Source: Thiohalomonas sp963783235 (GTDB lineage: Bacteria > Pseudomonadota > Gammaproteobacteria > Thiohalomonadales > Thiohalomonadaceae). From it: DNA of 64,000 nt. Location of the stretch: NCBI GenBank assembly GCA_963783235.1, contig CAWAMN010000001.1:1488001-1552000 (forward strand). Direction: 5' to 3'. Both the position numbers and the translations under genes were made by a program. Under the pieces are notes generated by a model. It searched no databases. It saw only the letters and a program-made list of their open reading frames with translations, and had not been told where the DNA came from. Within the stretch, counting starts at the first letter, position 1; the number at the start of each line of letters is the position of its first letter. Positions 17,458 to 27,408 of the stretch are shown piece after piece.

Positions 17458-18112
17458 GCTACTGGGCCTACCTAAGCGGCGGCCGCTTCACCCTGAGGAC
17501 TATGAGGAATGGGCTCATCTTTTTCCTAAATTGGCAATTACGGAAATCGCGCATCTCGCCTACCCCTGGTCAGTCCACAGCTTCGAGCTGCTTTGGCAGC
17601 AGCTCAAAGAAGCTCGGAATCAGGGGGAGCTGGAAGTGACTACCGAACATTTGGAGTTTGAGCTTCCGTTCCGCGGTAAAGTGACGACCACTCAGGAGTG
17701 GGTTTCACGGGCGAGCTTCTATCGCTATACCAAGGCTAAAGGTCAACCTTTTGATGAGCTGGAGGTGGGACTGCAACGCTGGCTCCGACAAGAGCCGGGG
17801 CTGGTTCAAGAAGACGGCGATACGGCTCCTTCGGAGGCAGGACCCGCCCCCAAACGCAAGCGCTGGGATTCGCTACATGAGGCCATGGAGCCGGCTGTCG
17901 ACCGGTTGGAAGCCGAGCTCGGTCGTTGGCCCCTGCCGCCCGAAGTGTTCAACCTCCTCGCAACCGATGATCGAACCAGGCTCGTCATCGATGCCAATGA
18001 CGAGTACCTGATGTGGATCAATGACAAAGGCGAGGAAAAGAGCTCCAGCCTCAAGGACGTTAAGGATCGCCTCCGCCGCATAAAAATTGCCCGTTTGGCT
18101 GTCACTGAATAA
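17450..18112 (+). CDS. Hypothetical protein co-translated with the integrase
   Basis: A 220-residue protein whose ATG lies inside the last codons of the integrase gene (8-nt overlap), which implies translational coupling and a role linked to it. The N-terminal two thirds are mixed helical with several aromatic residues (AHLAYPWSVHSFELLWQQL). A charged, proline-containing linker (EAGPAPKRKRWDS) leads to a C-terminal domain with WPLPPEVFNLLATDD and a lysine-rich end. I do not recognise a family. A recombination directionality factor or integrase accessory protein is possible by position only. Confidence 0.7.
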   Translation: MDKLLGLPKRRPLHPEDYEEWAHLFPKLAITEIAHLAYPWSVHSFELLWQQLKEARNQGELEVTTEHLEFELPFRGKVTTTQEWVSRASFYRYTKAKGQPFDELEVGLQRWLRQEPGLVQEDGDTAPSEAGPAPKRKRWDSLHEAMEPAVDRLEAELGRWPLPPEVFNLLATDDRTRLVIDANDEYLMWINDKGEEKSSSLKDVKDRLRRIKIARLAVTE

Positions 18113-18248
18113 CCTCTTTTTGGTGGTCTGCACAGGGCGAAATCGACTTCCTCTGAAATTCCTCCACCGAAATTTTGCTCTCTGATTCGGGCCCTCGCCT
18201 GGTCGCCCATCCCCCACGTTTGTAAGTCACAAAACCCAAGCCAATGCG

Positions 18249-18284
18249 CGCGTTTAACGCGCTTATCGCGTTTGTCGCGCTTGC
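18249..18284 (+). repeat. Four tandem 9-bp iteron-like repeats
   Basis: Units cgcgtttaa, cgcgcttat, cgcgtttgt and cgcgcttgc run head to tail without spacers. They lie about 80 bp upstream of the excisionase-like gene, a location that suits an operator or a replication/excision protein binding site. Confidence 0.6.
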
Positions 18285-18365
18285 CTTCACCTCAGCGCTC
18301 ATGGGCGTAATCTGCCGACCTCGACGGTATCCGAGCAATCAAGACGAACCACGAGAGGTAAGCGC

Positions 18366-18602
18366 ATGAACCAAGAAAAAAGCCCGTGCGGGCGCGTGCT
18401 GAGCGTCAAACAATTCTCCGAATCCCACCCCGCCTTCACCGAGCCGGCGCTCCGCAACCTGATCTTTGAGTCCAAGCCGCGCCCCAGCAGCCGCGGCATG
18501 ATTCCGGGCAACGGCTTTGGTCCGGCCTTTTTGCGTGTTGGTCGCCGCGTCCTCATCGACGAGGACAAATTCTTTGAGGTGCTTCGGGAGCACCGCCAGT
18601 AG
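18366..18602 (+). CDS. Excisionase/AlpA-like small DNA-binding protein
   Basis: A 78-residue protein, MNQEKSPCGRVLSVKQFSES at its start, with a predicted helix-turn-helix of the excisionase type. The key hint is the C-terminal wing-like segment FLRVGRRVLIDEDKFFEVL, a pattern common to MerR/Xis/AlpA-fold proteins that read a short DNA site. In integrative elements such genes regulate excision or transcription of the following operon. It starts a plus-strand set of three small genes that ends in the replication-like protein. Iteron-like repeats lie just upstream and could be its target. Confidence 0.65.
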   Translation: MNQEKSPCGRVLSVKQFSESHPAFTEPALRNLIFESKPRPSSRGMIPGNGFGPAFLRVGRRVLIDEDKFFEVLREHRQ

Positions 18603-18644
18603 GTGGTGCGGCCCCGAATGGCCACCGCAAAGGGGGACCCTGCT

Positions 18645-18848
18645 ATGGCGAAAAAGGCCAACAAAGCCACGCACGAATCGGCCAAGAAACAAATCGACTG
18701 GGTCGAGGAACTGGAGGCCTTGACCGCGCAGGCTGTGGCTCCCGGCCGTTCGACCCGATTTCGAGAGGACATCGGCGGCGCTCAGGCCGACGCTCATCGC
18801 TCCTCCTGGGATAGGACGAATAATGGTTCAAAAACTAGAACGCGTTAA
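18645..18848 (+). CDS. Small hypothetical protein of the replication-like module
   Basis: A 67-residue frame starting MAKKANKATHESAKKQIDWV, preceded by GGGGGACC at a good distance. In-frame starts at 18603 and 18618 would give a longer protein. It is lysine-rich at the N-terminus, with an amphipathic helix around IDWVEELEALTAQAV and a polar tail. It overlaps the next gene by 26 nt in another frame. No family is recognised; position suggests an accessory role for the adjacent winged-helix protein. Confidence 0.5.
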   Translation: MAKKANKATHESAKKQIDWVEELEALTAQAVAPGRSTRFREDIGGAQADAHRSSWDRTNNGSKTRTR

Positions 18849-19281
18849 AAATCGCCGGAAAAAACCGCCGTTTTTCGCCCTCCCGCGCGCCTGCACAGAC
18901 CACTGGAACTACGCGCGGCTATCGAGTAAGGCCGTCAAACTGCTGGTGGATTTGGGTGCGCAACTCCGGGGCAACAACAACGGCAACCTCACTGTCGCTT
19001 TTAATGTCATGAAAAAGAGGGGCTGGACATCCAAGAGCAGCCTGGAAAAAGCCTGGAAGGAGCTGCTTGAAACCGGCTGGATCGTCAAAACTCGCCAAGG
19101 TGGACGGAATTTTCCGAGCCTCTATGCGCTGACCTTTGAGCCCATAAACGAGTGCGGCGGCAAATTGGACCGGGGGTCAACAGATAGGCCTCTAGGATGG
19201 TGGAAAATGGGGTACAGCCCGGAAGACCGTAAAATTCGAGCCCCGCATAAGGGGCAATCTACCCCGCATAAAGGGCAGTAG
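18823..19281 (+). CDS. Winged-helix replication-like protein of integrative elements
   Basis: A 152-residue protein. Its core (DHWNYARLSSKAVKLLVDLG, then NNNGNLTVAFNVMKKRGWTS, then EKAWKELLETGWIVKTRQGG) is the pattern of a helix-turn-helix protein often found near integrases in proteobacterial elements and resembling plasmid replication initiator domains. The C-terminus ends with two PHKGQ repeats, encoded by two copies of a 16-bp DNA repeat (19241 and 19262) that continues in inverted orientation after the stop. That arrangement is unusual and suggests that the DNA repeats, rather than the peptide, are under selection. Role inferred: DNA binding, perhaps replication after excision. Confidence 0.7.
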   Translation: MVQKLERVKNRRKKPPFFALPRACTDHWNYARLSSKAVKLLVDLGAQLRGNNNGNLTVAFNVMKKRGWTSKSSLEKAWKELLETGWIVKTRQGGRNFPSLYALTFEPINECGGKLDRGSTDRPLGWWKMGYSPEDRKIRAPHKGQSTPHKGQ

Positions 19282-19362
19282 TGTCGAAAAAAACTTCTCA
19301 GTTGCCCTTTATTCGGGGTAGTACAGCGCCAATTTGGGCTTTTAGCTGCCCCTTATTCGGGG
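19241..19362. repeat. Nested inverted array of four 16-bp repeats
   Basis: Copies: ccccgcataaggggca at 19241-19256, ccccgcataaagggca at 19262-19277, then inverted copies at 19303-19318 (complement ccccgaataaagggca) and 19347-19362 (complement ccccgaataaggggca). Outer copies match each other (aagggg) and inner copies match each other (aaaggg), so the array is a nested dyad. Each unit is itself partly palindromic. Candidate binding array or RNA structure. Confidence 0.7.
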
Positions 19363-19521
19363 TGCTTCTTAGATATATACCATGTCCCCCCTTTCGGGAG
19401 CGCCCAGAGAGAGCAGGCGGGTGAGAGAGCTGGCGGGAGGTGATAGCCTATCCAGCTCGCCCCGAGCCCACTCCAGCTGACGGCGATACCTGACAAAGAA
19501 CGAAAGGACGACTTAACCTCG

Positions 19522-21986
19522 ATGCCCCTGACCCTAAACCAGCTCGAACGCCACCTATTCCGCGCCGCCGACATCCTCCGCGGCAAGATGGACGCCTCCG
19601 AGTTCAAGGAATACATCTTCGGCATGCTCTTTCTGAAACGCTGCTCGGACGTGTTTCAGGAGCGATACGAACGAAGTGGTCGCCGACCAGGTCGCGCGCG
19701 GCGAGAGCGAGGCTGAGGCCCGCGAGATCGCCAATATGAAGAACTGGCACCGGGAGACCTTCTACGTCCCGGATCAGTCACGGTGGGGATTCCTGCTCAA
19801 TGAGGCCCATCAGAATGTCGGCGACTACCTCAACAAGGCCCTGGCCGGCCTGGAGGAGCACAACGCCAGCCTGGAGGGGGTGCTGGAGCACATCGACTTC
19901 ACCAAAAAGGTGGGGGCCTCGAAGCTGGCGGATCGTAAACTGCGCGAGCTGATTGTCCACTTCGGCAGCTACCGCCTGCGTAACGAGGATTTCGAGTTCC
20001 CGGACCTGCTCGGGGCCGCCTACGAATACCTGATCCGCGACTTCGCCGACTCCGCCGGCAAGAAGGGCGGGGAGTTCTACACCCCGCGCCCGGTGGTCCG
20101 CATGATGGTGCGGCTGATGAAGCCCCAGGAGAGCCACAGCGTCTATGACCCCTGCTGCGGCTCCGGCGGTATGCTGATCCTCTCCAAGGAGTATGTGGAG
20201 GAACAGGGCCATAACCCGCGCCTGCTCGGGCTCTACGGCCAGGAGGCGGCCGGTTCGGTCTGGTCTATCGCCAAGATGAACATGCTGCTCCACGGTATCC
20301 CGAGCGCCGATCTTCGCAACGAGGACACCCTGGGCGAGCCCCAGCACGTCGAGGGCGGCGAGTTGATGCGCTTCGACCGCATCCTCACGAATCCGCCCTT
20401 CTCCATCGCCTACGGCCCCTCGGACAAGGAGAGCCAGAAGGACTGGCACCCGAAGTTCCCCGAGCGCTTCCGCTACGGCTCCGTTCCGCTGGGCGCCAAG
20501 AAGGCGGACCTGATGTTCCTCCAGCACATGGTCTCGGTCCTCAAGACCGATGGGATGATGGGAACCGTCATGCCCCATGGCGTGCTGTTCCGCGGCGGCG
20601 ACGAGAAGCGCATCCGCGCCGGGATGATCGCCGATGATCTCATCGAGGCGGTGATCGGCCTCGCCCCCAACCTGTTTTACGGCACCGGCATTCCCGCCGC
20701 CATCCTGGTGCTGCGGGCCAAGGGGGCGAAACCGGCCGAGCGCCGGGGCAAGGTCCTGTTCATCAACGCCGACCGGGAATACTACGAGGGCCGCGCCCAG
20801 AACTACCTGCTGCCCGAGCACATCGAGAAGATCGTCAACACCTTCGACCACTTCGCCGAGGTGCCCGGCTTCTCGGCCGTGGTGAGCAACGAGGCGCTGG
20901 CGGAGAACGACTACAACCTCAACATCCGCCGCTACGCCGACAATGCCCCGCCCCCCGAGCCCCAGGACGTGCGGGCTCACCTGAAGGGCGGCGTGCCGGT
21001 GAAGGAGATCGAGGCCAAGCAAACCCTGTTCGATGCCCACGGTCTCGACCCCATGGAGCTATTCACTGCCAGAGTCACCCCGCAAGCGGACGATCCGGAT
21101 TACGTGGACTTCAGGCCGGAGTTTGAGGCCAAGGCGGACGTCAAGCCCGCTATCGAGGGCAATCCCGGCCTTACCGCCAAGGAGACCGCTCTCCATGAGG
21201 CCTTCGAGGCGTGGTGGACGGAGCACGGCCATAGCATTGCGGCCCTGGCCAATACCCTGGAGAGCAACGGCAGCCGCCTGAGCCAGCTCCGCGAGGAGCT
21301 GCTGGCGAGCTTCAGCGCCGCCCTGGAGCCGGTCGCCATCCTCGGCCCCTTTGCCGTGCGCGGCATCATCGCCGGCTTTTGGGACCAGACCAAAAACGAT
21401 TTCCGCGCCCTCCAGGCGCGCGGTGCCCTGGGCGTGATTGACGCCTGGCGCACCAGCATTACTACCGCCCTGGAGGACAAGCAGGACAAATCCAACCCCC
21501 TCGACCACAAGCTGGTGGCCTTCCTGCTGGCCGAGTACGTGGAGGAGCTGGAGCAGCTCCAGGCCGGCAAGGCGGAGCTGGATAGCCAGATCAAGGCCGC
21601 CGAGGCAGCTCCGGAGGAGGAGGACGAGGCCGACGGGGAGGACGCGGAGAACGCCCCCACTGAGGAGCAGGTGAAGGCATGGAAGAAGGAGCGCACCCAG
21701 CTCAACAAGCAGCTCAAGGCCAAAACCGCTAATTTCGAGGCGCACCTGAACGAGGCGGTGGACGCCTTGGACGAGACCAAGGCGGCGGAGCTGCTGCTCA
21801 CCATTCTCCACGACGACACGGCCGCCATCCTGGCCCGCTACACCCGCGCCCAGCGCCAGGCAGATCATCGCCGCCTTCGAGACCTGGTGGGACAAGTACC
21901 AGGTGACCCTGGCCGACATCGAGGCCGAGCGGGACGCGGCGGCGGTGCAGTTGCGGGAGTTCTTAGGGGGGTTGGGGTATGTGTGA
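19522..21986 (+). CDS. hsdM: Type I restriction-modification DNA methyltransferase HsdM (two frameshifts)
   Basis: N6-adenine methyltransferase subunit. The HsdM N-terminal helical domain starts MPLTLNQLERHLFRAADILR. The SAM motif is in VYDPCCGSGGMLIL, the catalytic motif IV is NPPF in RILTNPPFSIAYG, and the target-recognition-associated core follows. An extra base near 19669 splits the first 50 residues from the rest, and another near 21861 shifts the last 40. Correcting both gives about 821 residues ending FLGGLGYV at 21986, with hsdS starting 8 nt earlier. The protein is longer than classical HsdM (about 500), owing to an acidic, lysine/glutamate-rich coiled-coil extension from about residue 480 onward. 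The methyltransferase itself looks intact apart from the shifts. Confidence 0.9.
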
Positions 21987-23307
21987 ACTGCCGGCCGATT
22001 GGGAAAAAGCGACTGTCAGGGATACCGGGCTTGGTCGCGATGGCTTTATAGACGGTGACTGGATCGAAGCGCCTTACATCACAAGCCGGGGCATTCGTCT
22101 AATTCAAACCGGCAATGTCGGTCGTGGAGAGTTTCTCGATAAGGCGGATTCCAGAAAGTACATATCTTCGCAAAGCTTCAAGGAGTTGGGTTGCAAATGG
22201 GTCCGAAAGGGAGATGTCCTTATCTGTCGCCTAGCTGATCCGATAGGACGTGCTTGCGAAGTCCCGGAGGAGCAGGATTGCTCAATCACCTCCGTCGACG
22301 TCACCATCCTAAGGGTAAACAAGACCGAGTTTGACCCGAACTATGTCCTGAACTGGTTGAACTCAGACCGCAATTTGAAAAATGCCGCCGACCATGCGGG
22401 CGGCTCGACACGATCAAGGATCAGTCGCACTAATTTAGGCCAGCTGGAGATCCCGAAACCGTCCCTCGGCCAGCAAACGAAAATCGCCCAAATCCTCGAC
22501 ACCCTGGACACCCAAATCCGCCAGACCGAGGCGCTGATAGCCAAGCTGGAACGCATCAAGCAGGGCCTGCTCACCGACCTGCTCACCCGCGGCATCGACC
22601 AAAACGGCCAACTCCGCCCCACCCCCGACCAGGCCCCGCACCTTTACAAAGACTCGCCCTTGGGACGGATTCCGAGGGAGTGGGAGTTTGCTGAACTCAG
22701 CGGCATTGTCGAGCCTGACTCGCCTATTACATACGGCGTGGTACAACCCGGTCCGGTCATTGAAGGAGGCGTACCTTTCGTTCGCGGGGGCGATATCCAC
22801 GATGGAAGAATCGCCGTGTCCGAATTGAGGACGATCTCTAGACACGTATCGGAAGGCTATAAGAGAACCATCCTAAAAGGCAGGGAAATCGTTATGTCTC
22901 TAGTCGGTTATCCCGGTGAAGTTGCGGTTGTGCCACCTCAGCTTGAAGGCGCGAATCTGGCGCGCCAGGCAGCACTGATCCGAATTCGAGCGACGGTTAA
23001 TGCGGAGTTTGTGGTGTATTACCTGTCATCGAACGCTGGGAAAGCGCAGGTACTTGCGAGTAGCCTTGGGTCCGCACAGCAAGTTGTTAACCTGAAGGAC
23101 TTGCGGACGACCGTCGTACCTATTCCTCCCGTCGATGAGCAAAAAACCATAGCTGCATGCATTGAACGTCTAGCCGAGCGGATGGAGACGGAAAAGTCCG
23201 AGCTACGCAAATTGAAATCTGCGAAAACGGGGCTTATGGACGATCTCCTTACCGGCCGCGTCCGCGTCACCCCGCTTCTAAAAAACGCCGAAGAGGCCCA
23301 CGCCTAA
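21979..23307 (+). CDS. hsdS: Type I restriction-modification specificity subunit HsdS
   Basis: Confers DNA target recognition to the HsdM/HsdR complex. The intact 442-residue protein has two variable target-recognition domains, about residues 1-165 and 215-380. Each is followed by a conserved helical spacer with near-repeat text: QQTKIAQILDTLDTQIRQTE with GLLTDLLTRG after the first, and DEQKTIAACIERLAERMETE with GLMDDLLTGR after the second. This two-TRD layout predicts a bipartite target. It overlaps hsdM by 8 nt and is followed 20 bp later by hsdR. It is the only large gene of the locus without a frameshift. Confidence 0.95.
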   Translation: MCELPADWEKATVRDTGLGRDGFIDGDWIEAPYITSRGIRLIQTGNVGRGEFLDKADSRKYISSQSFKELGCKWVRKGDVLICRLADPIGRACEVPEEQDCSITSVDVTILRVNKTEFDPNYVLNWLNSDRNLKNAADHAGGSTRSRISRTNLGQLEIPKPSLGQQTKIAQILDTLDTQIRQTEALIAKLERIKQGLLTDLLTRGIDQNGQLRPTPDQAPHLYKDSPLGRIPREWEFAELSGIVEPDSPITYGVVQPGPVIEGGVPFVRGGDIHDGRIAVSELRTISRHVSEGYKRTILKGREIVMSLVGYPGEVAVVPPQLEGANLARQAALIRIRATVNAEFVVYYLSSNAGKAQVLASSLGSAQQVVNLKDLRTTVVPIPPVDEQKTIAACIERLAERMETEKSELRKLKSAKTGLMDDLLTGRVRVTPLLKNAEEAHA

Positions 23308-23326
23308 CCAATAAGAAGAACGAGTC

Positions 23327-26300
23327 ATGCCAGGACCGGAATATAAGGACGTAGAATTCCCCTTCCTCCAGCAACTGCTGGGGATGGGGTGGGAGATGCA
23401 TCGAGGGTTCGGTGGAGGACCCGAGCGTCACTGGCCGCGACACCTTCGCCCAGGTGATTCAAGAGGAGGTGCTGCGCGAGCAGGTCCGCCGCATCAACTT
23501 CCGTGACGGCAGCCCTGGCTGGACGAGGAGCGCCTCTCCCAGGCCGTCGGCGCCCTGACCCGTATCCCCGCCGCCCGGCTCATGGAGGCGAACCAGCAGG
23601 CGACCGAGCTGCTTCTGAGCGGCATCTCCGTCGACGGCCTGCCGGACTGGGATGGCGGCCGCGGCCAGACCATCCACTACATCGACTGGGACCACCCCGA
23701 GAACAACCGCTTTACCGCCATCAACCAGTACAAGGTGAAGTGCCCGCCGGGCCACGACAGTGCCAAAGGGCACATCATCCCGGACATCGTGCTGCTGGTG
23801 AACGGCATTCCGCTGGTGGTGGTCGAGTGCAAGAGCCGCACCGTACCGGAGGGGATGGAGCGACGCGGTGGACCAGCTGCGCCGCTACTCCAACCAGCGC
23901 AAGGCCGACTTCGAGGTGGAGGAGAACGAGGGCGCCCCGGTCCTGTTCCACACCAACCAGTTCCTCGTCGCCACCAACTTCGACGATGCCCGCGTCGGCA
24001 CCATCAGCGCCGGCTTCGAGCATTATCTCAACTGGAAGACTGTGGAGCCCCGCACCGAGGCCGAGGTGGCGCTTGACCTCGGCGTCGAGCCAGCTCTCCA
24101 GCCAGCAGCGGCTCGTCGCCGGCATGCTGGAGCCGGCGAACCTGCTCGACATCGTCCGCCATTACACCCTGTTCACCACCCTGGGCGGCCAGACCGTGAA
24201 GCTGGTCTGCCGCTACCAGCAGTTCCGTGCCGTCACACGCGCCATCGAGCGCCTCAAGCGCGGCAAGACCCGGCGCGAGGACGGCGAACACGACCGGCGC
24301 GGCGGCATCATCTGGCACACCCAAGGTAGCGGCAAGAGCCTGACCATGGTGTTTCTGGTGCGAAAGCTGCGCACCGACCCGGACCTGCGCCGCTTCAAGG
24401 TGGTGGTGGTCACCGACCGCAAGGACCTCCAGAAGCAGCTCTCGGAGACCGCCGGCCTGACCGGCGAGAGCGTCGAGGTGGCGCAGCAAGACCAGCAAGG
24501 CTCAAGGCGCTTGTCAGACGGCCCGGCCCGGGACTGGTGTTTGCCACGATCCAGAAGTACCGCGAGCGATGCGACGAACGCCTACCCCGTGAAGGAGGAG
24601 GTCTTGGACTGGGACCGCCGCGATGTGGCCGAGGACGCCCCCGCGAAGCCGCCCAAGGTCAGCAAGCCCTTCGACGTGCTGAACGAGAGCGAGGACATCC
24701 TGGTGATGGTGGACGAGGCCCACCGCACCCAGGCCGGCGACCTGCACGCCAACCTGCTCCAGGCCCTGCCCAACTGCGCCCGCATCGGCTTCACCGGCAC
24801 GCCCATCATCATGGGCGACAAAAAGCGCACCCACGACATCTTCGGCGAGTTCATCGACCGCTACACCATCAAGGAGGCGGAGCACGACGGCGCCACGGTG
24901 CCGATCCTCTACGAGGGGCGCACCGCCACCGGGGCGGTGAAGGAGGGCGGCAGCCTGGACGAGCTCTTCGAGGACCTGTTCCGCGAGCGCACGCCCGGAG
25001 GAGCTGGAGGCGATCAAGGAGAAGTACGCCACCAAGGGCCAGATCCTGGAGGCGCCCAAGCTGATCGAGGAGAAGGCGGCGCGACATGCTGCGCCACTAC
25101 GTCGCGCAACATCCTGCCCAACGGCTACAAGGCCCAGGTGGTGGCCTACAGCCGCCGGGCGGCGATCCGCTATCCAGGAGCAGTTCGAGCAGGCCCGCAA
25201 GGAGCTGCTGGAGGAGGCGATGGCCCTGAGCCCGGCCGACAAGGCCATGGACGACGAGGCCTTGATGCAGCGCCCGCCGCGGGTGCGGGCGGCCGTCCAG
25301 GCCTGGCGCAACCGGGAGCTGCTGGGCCGGTTGGAGTTCGCCGTGGTGATCAGTAGCGGCAACAACGACGACCCGAGCTGGGCGCAGTGGAGTGACCGGG
25401 CCGCGGTCGAGGCCAGCACATCAAGCGCTTCAAGAAGCCGCTGACCCATAAGGACCCGGAGAAGGCCGACCCGCTGGCCTTCCTCATCGTCAAATCCATG
25501 CTGCTCACCGGCTTCGACGCGCCCATCGAGGGCGTCATGTACCTGGACCGGCCCATCCGCGAGGCCGAGCTGCTGCAGGCCATCGCCCGCGTCAACCGCA
25601 CCGGCCACGGCAAGCAGCACGGCATCGTGGTGGACTACTACGGCGTCGCCAATCACCTAAAGGAGGCCCTGGCCGCCTACAGCGCCGAAGACGTGGAAGG
25701 GGCGCTGCAGAGCCTGAAGGACGAGATCCCGCTGCTGCGCGACCGCCACCTGCGGGCCGTGGACGTGCTGCGCGCGCCGCGGCGTTGAGAGCCTGGACGA
25801 CGTCGAGGAGGCGGTCAGCGCGCTGGCCGACGAGCGGGTGCGGGCCGAGTTCACGGTCAAGCTCAAGCAGTTCACGCAGCCCTGGACGTGGTGCTGCCCC
25901 GGCCCGAGGGCCTGCCGTTCACCGCGCGACGCCAAGAAGCTGGCCTATATCCATGCGCGTGGCCCGCAACCGCTACAAGGATACCCCGGCGCTCGGCAAG
26001 GATGTCGGCGCCAAGGTCCGCAAGCTGATCGACGACTACGTGATCTCGCTCGGTATCGATCCGAAGATCCCGCCGGTCCAGCTGACCGACGCCGAGTTCG
26101 ATACCCACGTCCGCCGCCAGGTGAGCGACCGGGCCAAGGCCTCAGAGATGGAGCACGCCATCCGCTCCCATATCCGCAAGCACCTGGACGAGGACCCGGT
26201 TAAGTACGGCAAACTAAGCGAGCGGCTGAACGAACTGCTGCACAACCTGGAAGACCAGTGGGAGGCCCAGGTGGAGGCCTTCGAGGGGCTGATCGGGGAA

Positions 26301-26656
26301 CTGCGGGACGACCAGGCCGATCGCCGGTGAGGAGCCATCCGGGCTTCCGCCGCACTACCTGCCCTTCCTCCGTTTGCTCACCCAGGCCAAGCTCGGCGAG
26401 GAGGCGGAGCCGGACGAAACTACAACGGCGGTACTGAACGAGATTACGGTAGAGATCGTGGACACCATCATCGGAGAGATCCGAATCCCTGATTTTTGGA
26501 AGCCCTCGCATATTCCCGATCAGGAGCGCCTCAAAGGGCGCCTGTTCGAGGAACTGTTCAATCGCCGCCTGCTCCCCCTGAAAGCGCTCGAACGCGACGG
26601 TCGACAAGCTGATGGAGCTGGCGCGGGCCAACCACGAGAAATTGATCAAGGTATGA
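23327..26656 (+). pseudogene. hsdR: Type I restriction endonuclease HsdR, broken by many single-base frameshifts
   Basis: The reading frame starts MPGPEYKDVEFPFLQQLLG and ends VDKLMELARANHEKLIKV, so both ends are those of a full-length HsdR of about 1,100 residues. In between, recognisable pieces change frame at least a dozen times. In order these include the nuclease domain (VPLVVVECKSRT-like text near 23820), the helicase Walker A HTQGSGKS near 24318, the DEAH-type box MVDEAH near 24706, IGFTGTPI near 24785, and the RNRTG-type motif VI ARVNRTG near 25590. Protein sequence is well conserved within each piece, so decay is recent or the sequence is faulty here. As given it cannot make a functional restriction subunit. 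The stop overlaps the next start by ATGA. Confidence 0.85.
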
Positions 26657-27352
26657 GCGCGTTCCAGGTCGATGACCTCGCCTTTGACTTGCGGCTGAGC
26701 CGCCGCCGAAGGACGGTGCAGATCACCGTCGACCGGGGTGGCGAGCTGGTCCTGGCGGCGCCCCAGGGCACCGACGAGGCGCTGTTGCGGGAGTTCGTGC
26801 GGGAAAAGCGCTACTGGATCTACACCAAGCTCAGCAGAGAAGGCCCAGCTTCAGCGCGCCATCCCGAAAAAGGAATTCGTCGACGGCGAGGGTTTCCTCT
26901 ATCTCGGCCGCAGCTACCGCCTCAAGCTAGTGGACGACCCCGCCGCCTCGCTCAAGCTACTCGGCGGCCGCTTCCGCCTGAGCCGCCACCTCGCCGCCTC
27001 TGAGGGCCGCTCCCAGTTCATCCGCTGGTACACCGCCCACGGCTACGAGTGGCTATCGCAGAAGGTCGCCGAACACGCCCCCCGCATGGAGGTCAGGCCC
27101 GGCGGGCTTAAGGTCCAGGACCTCGGCTACCGCTGGGGCTCCTGCGGCAAGGGCAACTGGCTCTATTTCCACTGGAAAACCATCCTGCTGCCTCGGACGG
27201 TCGCCGAGTACGTCGTGATCCACGAGCTGGCCCACCTGCACGAAGCCCACCACACCCCGGCGTTTTGGCGGCGGGTCGAGCGTGCACTACCTGATTTTGA
27301 ACGGCGAAAGCGTTGGCTTGCGGCCCACGGGACGGACGCAGAAGGGCTTTGA
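26653..27352 (+). CDS. YgjP/M48-type zinc metallopeptidase linked to type I R-M (frameshift)
   Basis: The product begins MSAFQVDDLAFDLRLSRRRR and ends HGTDAEGL, about 233 residues once an extra base near 26834 is removed. The C-terminal half has the YgjP-like (DUF45) signature: LGYRWGSCGKGNWLYFHWKT, then the zinc-binding VIHELAHLHEAHHTPAFW, with HExxH-type ligands HELAH and the further histidines. It overlaps hsdR by 4 nt, so it is translated with the restriction locus. Such metallopeptidases are often found beside type I R-M genes, where control of HsdR level by proteolysis is a reasonable but unproven idea. Confidence 0.85.
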
Positions 27353-27408
27353 AAGGCACCCTCTTCCCCCGGCTCGCCCGGCGTCGGGAGCAGTGGATTC
27401 AGGGTAGA

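Noticed and set aside
19241..19362. CRISPR array
   Set aside because: The four repeats are 16 bp, in inverted pairs with unequal and very short spacing, and there are no cas genes.
19778..21040. 420-residue frame on the minus strand inside hsdM
   Set aside because: Antisense to conserved methyltransferase motifs; an artefact of high GC and codon bias.
23327..26656. Several separate small genes in the hsdR region
   Set aside because: The pieces join into one HsdR protein when frames are corrected, so they are fragments of a single gene.
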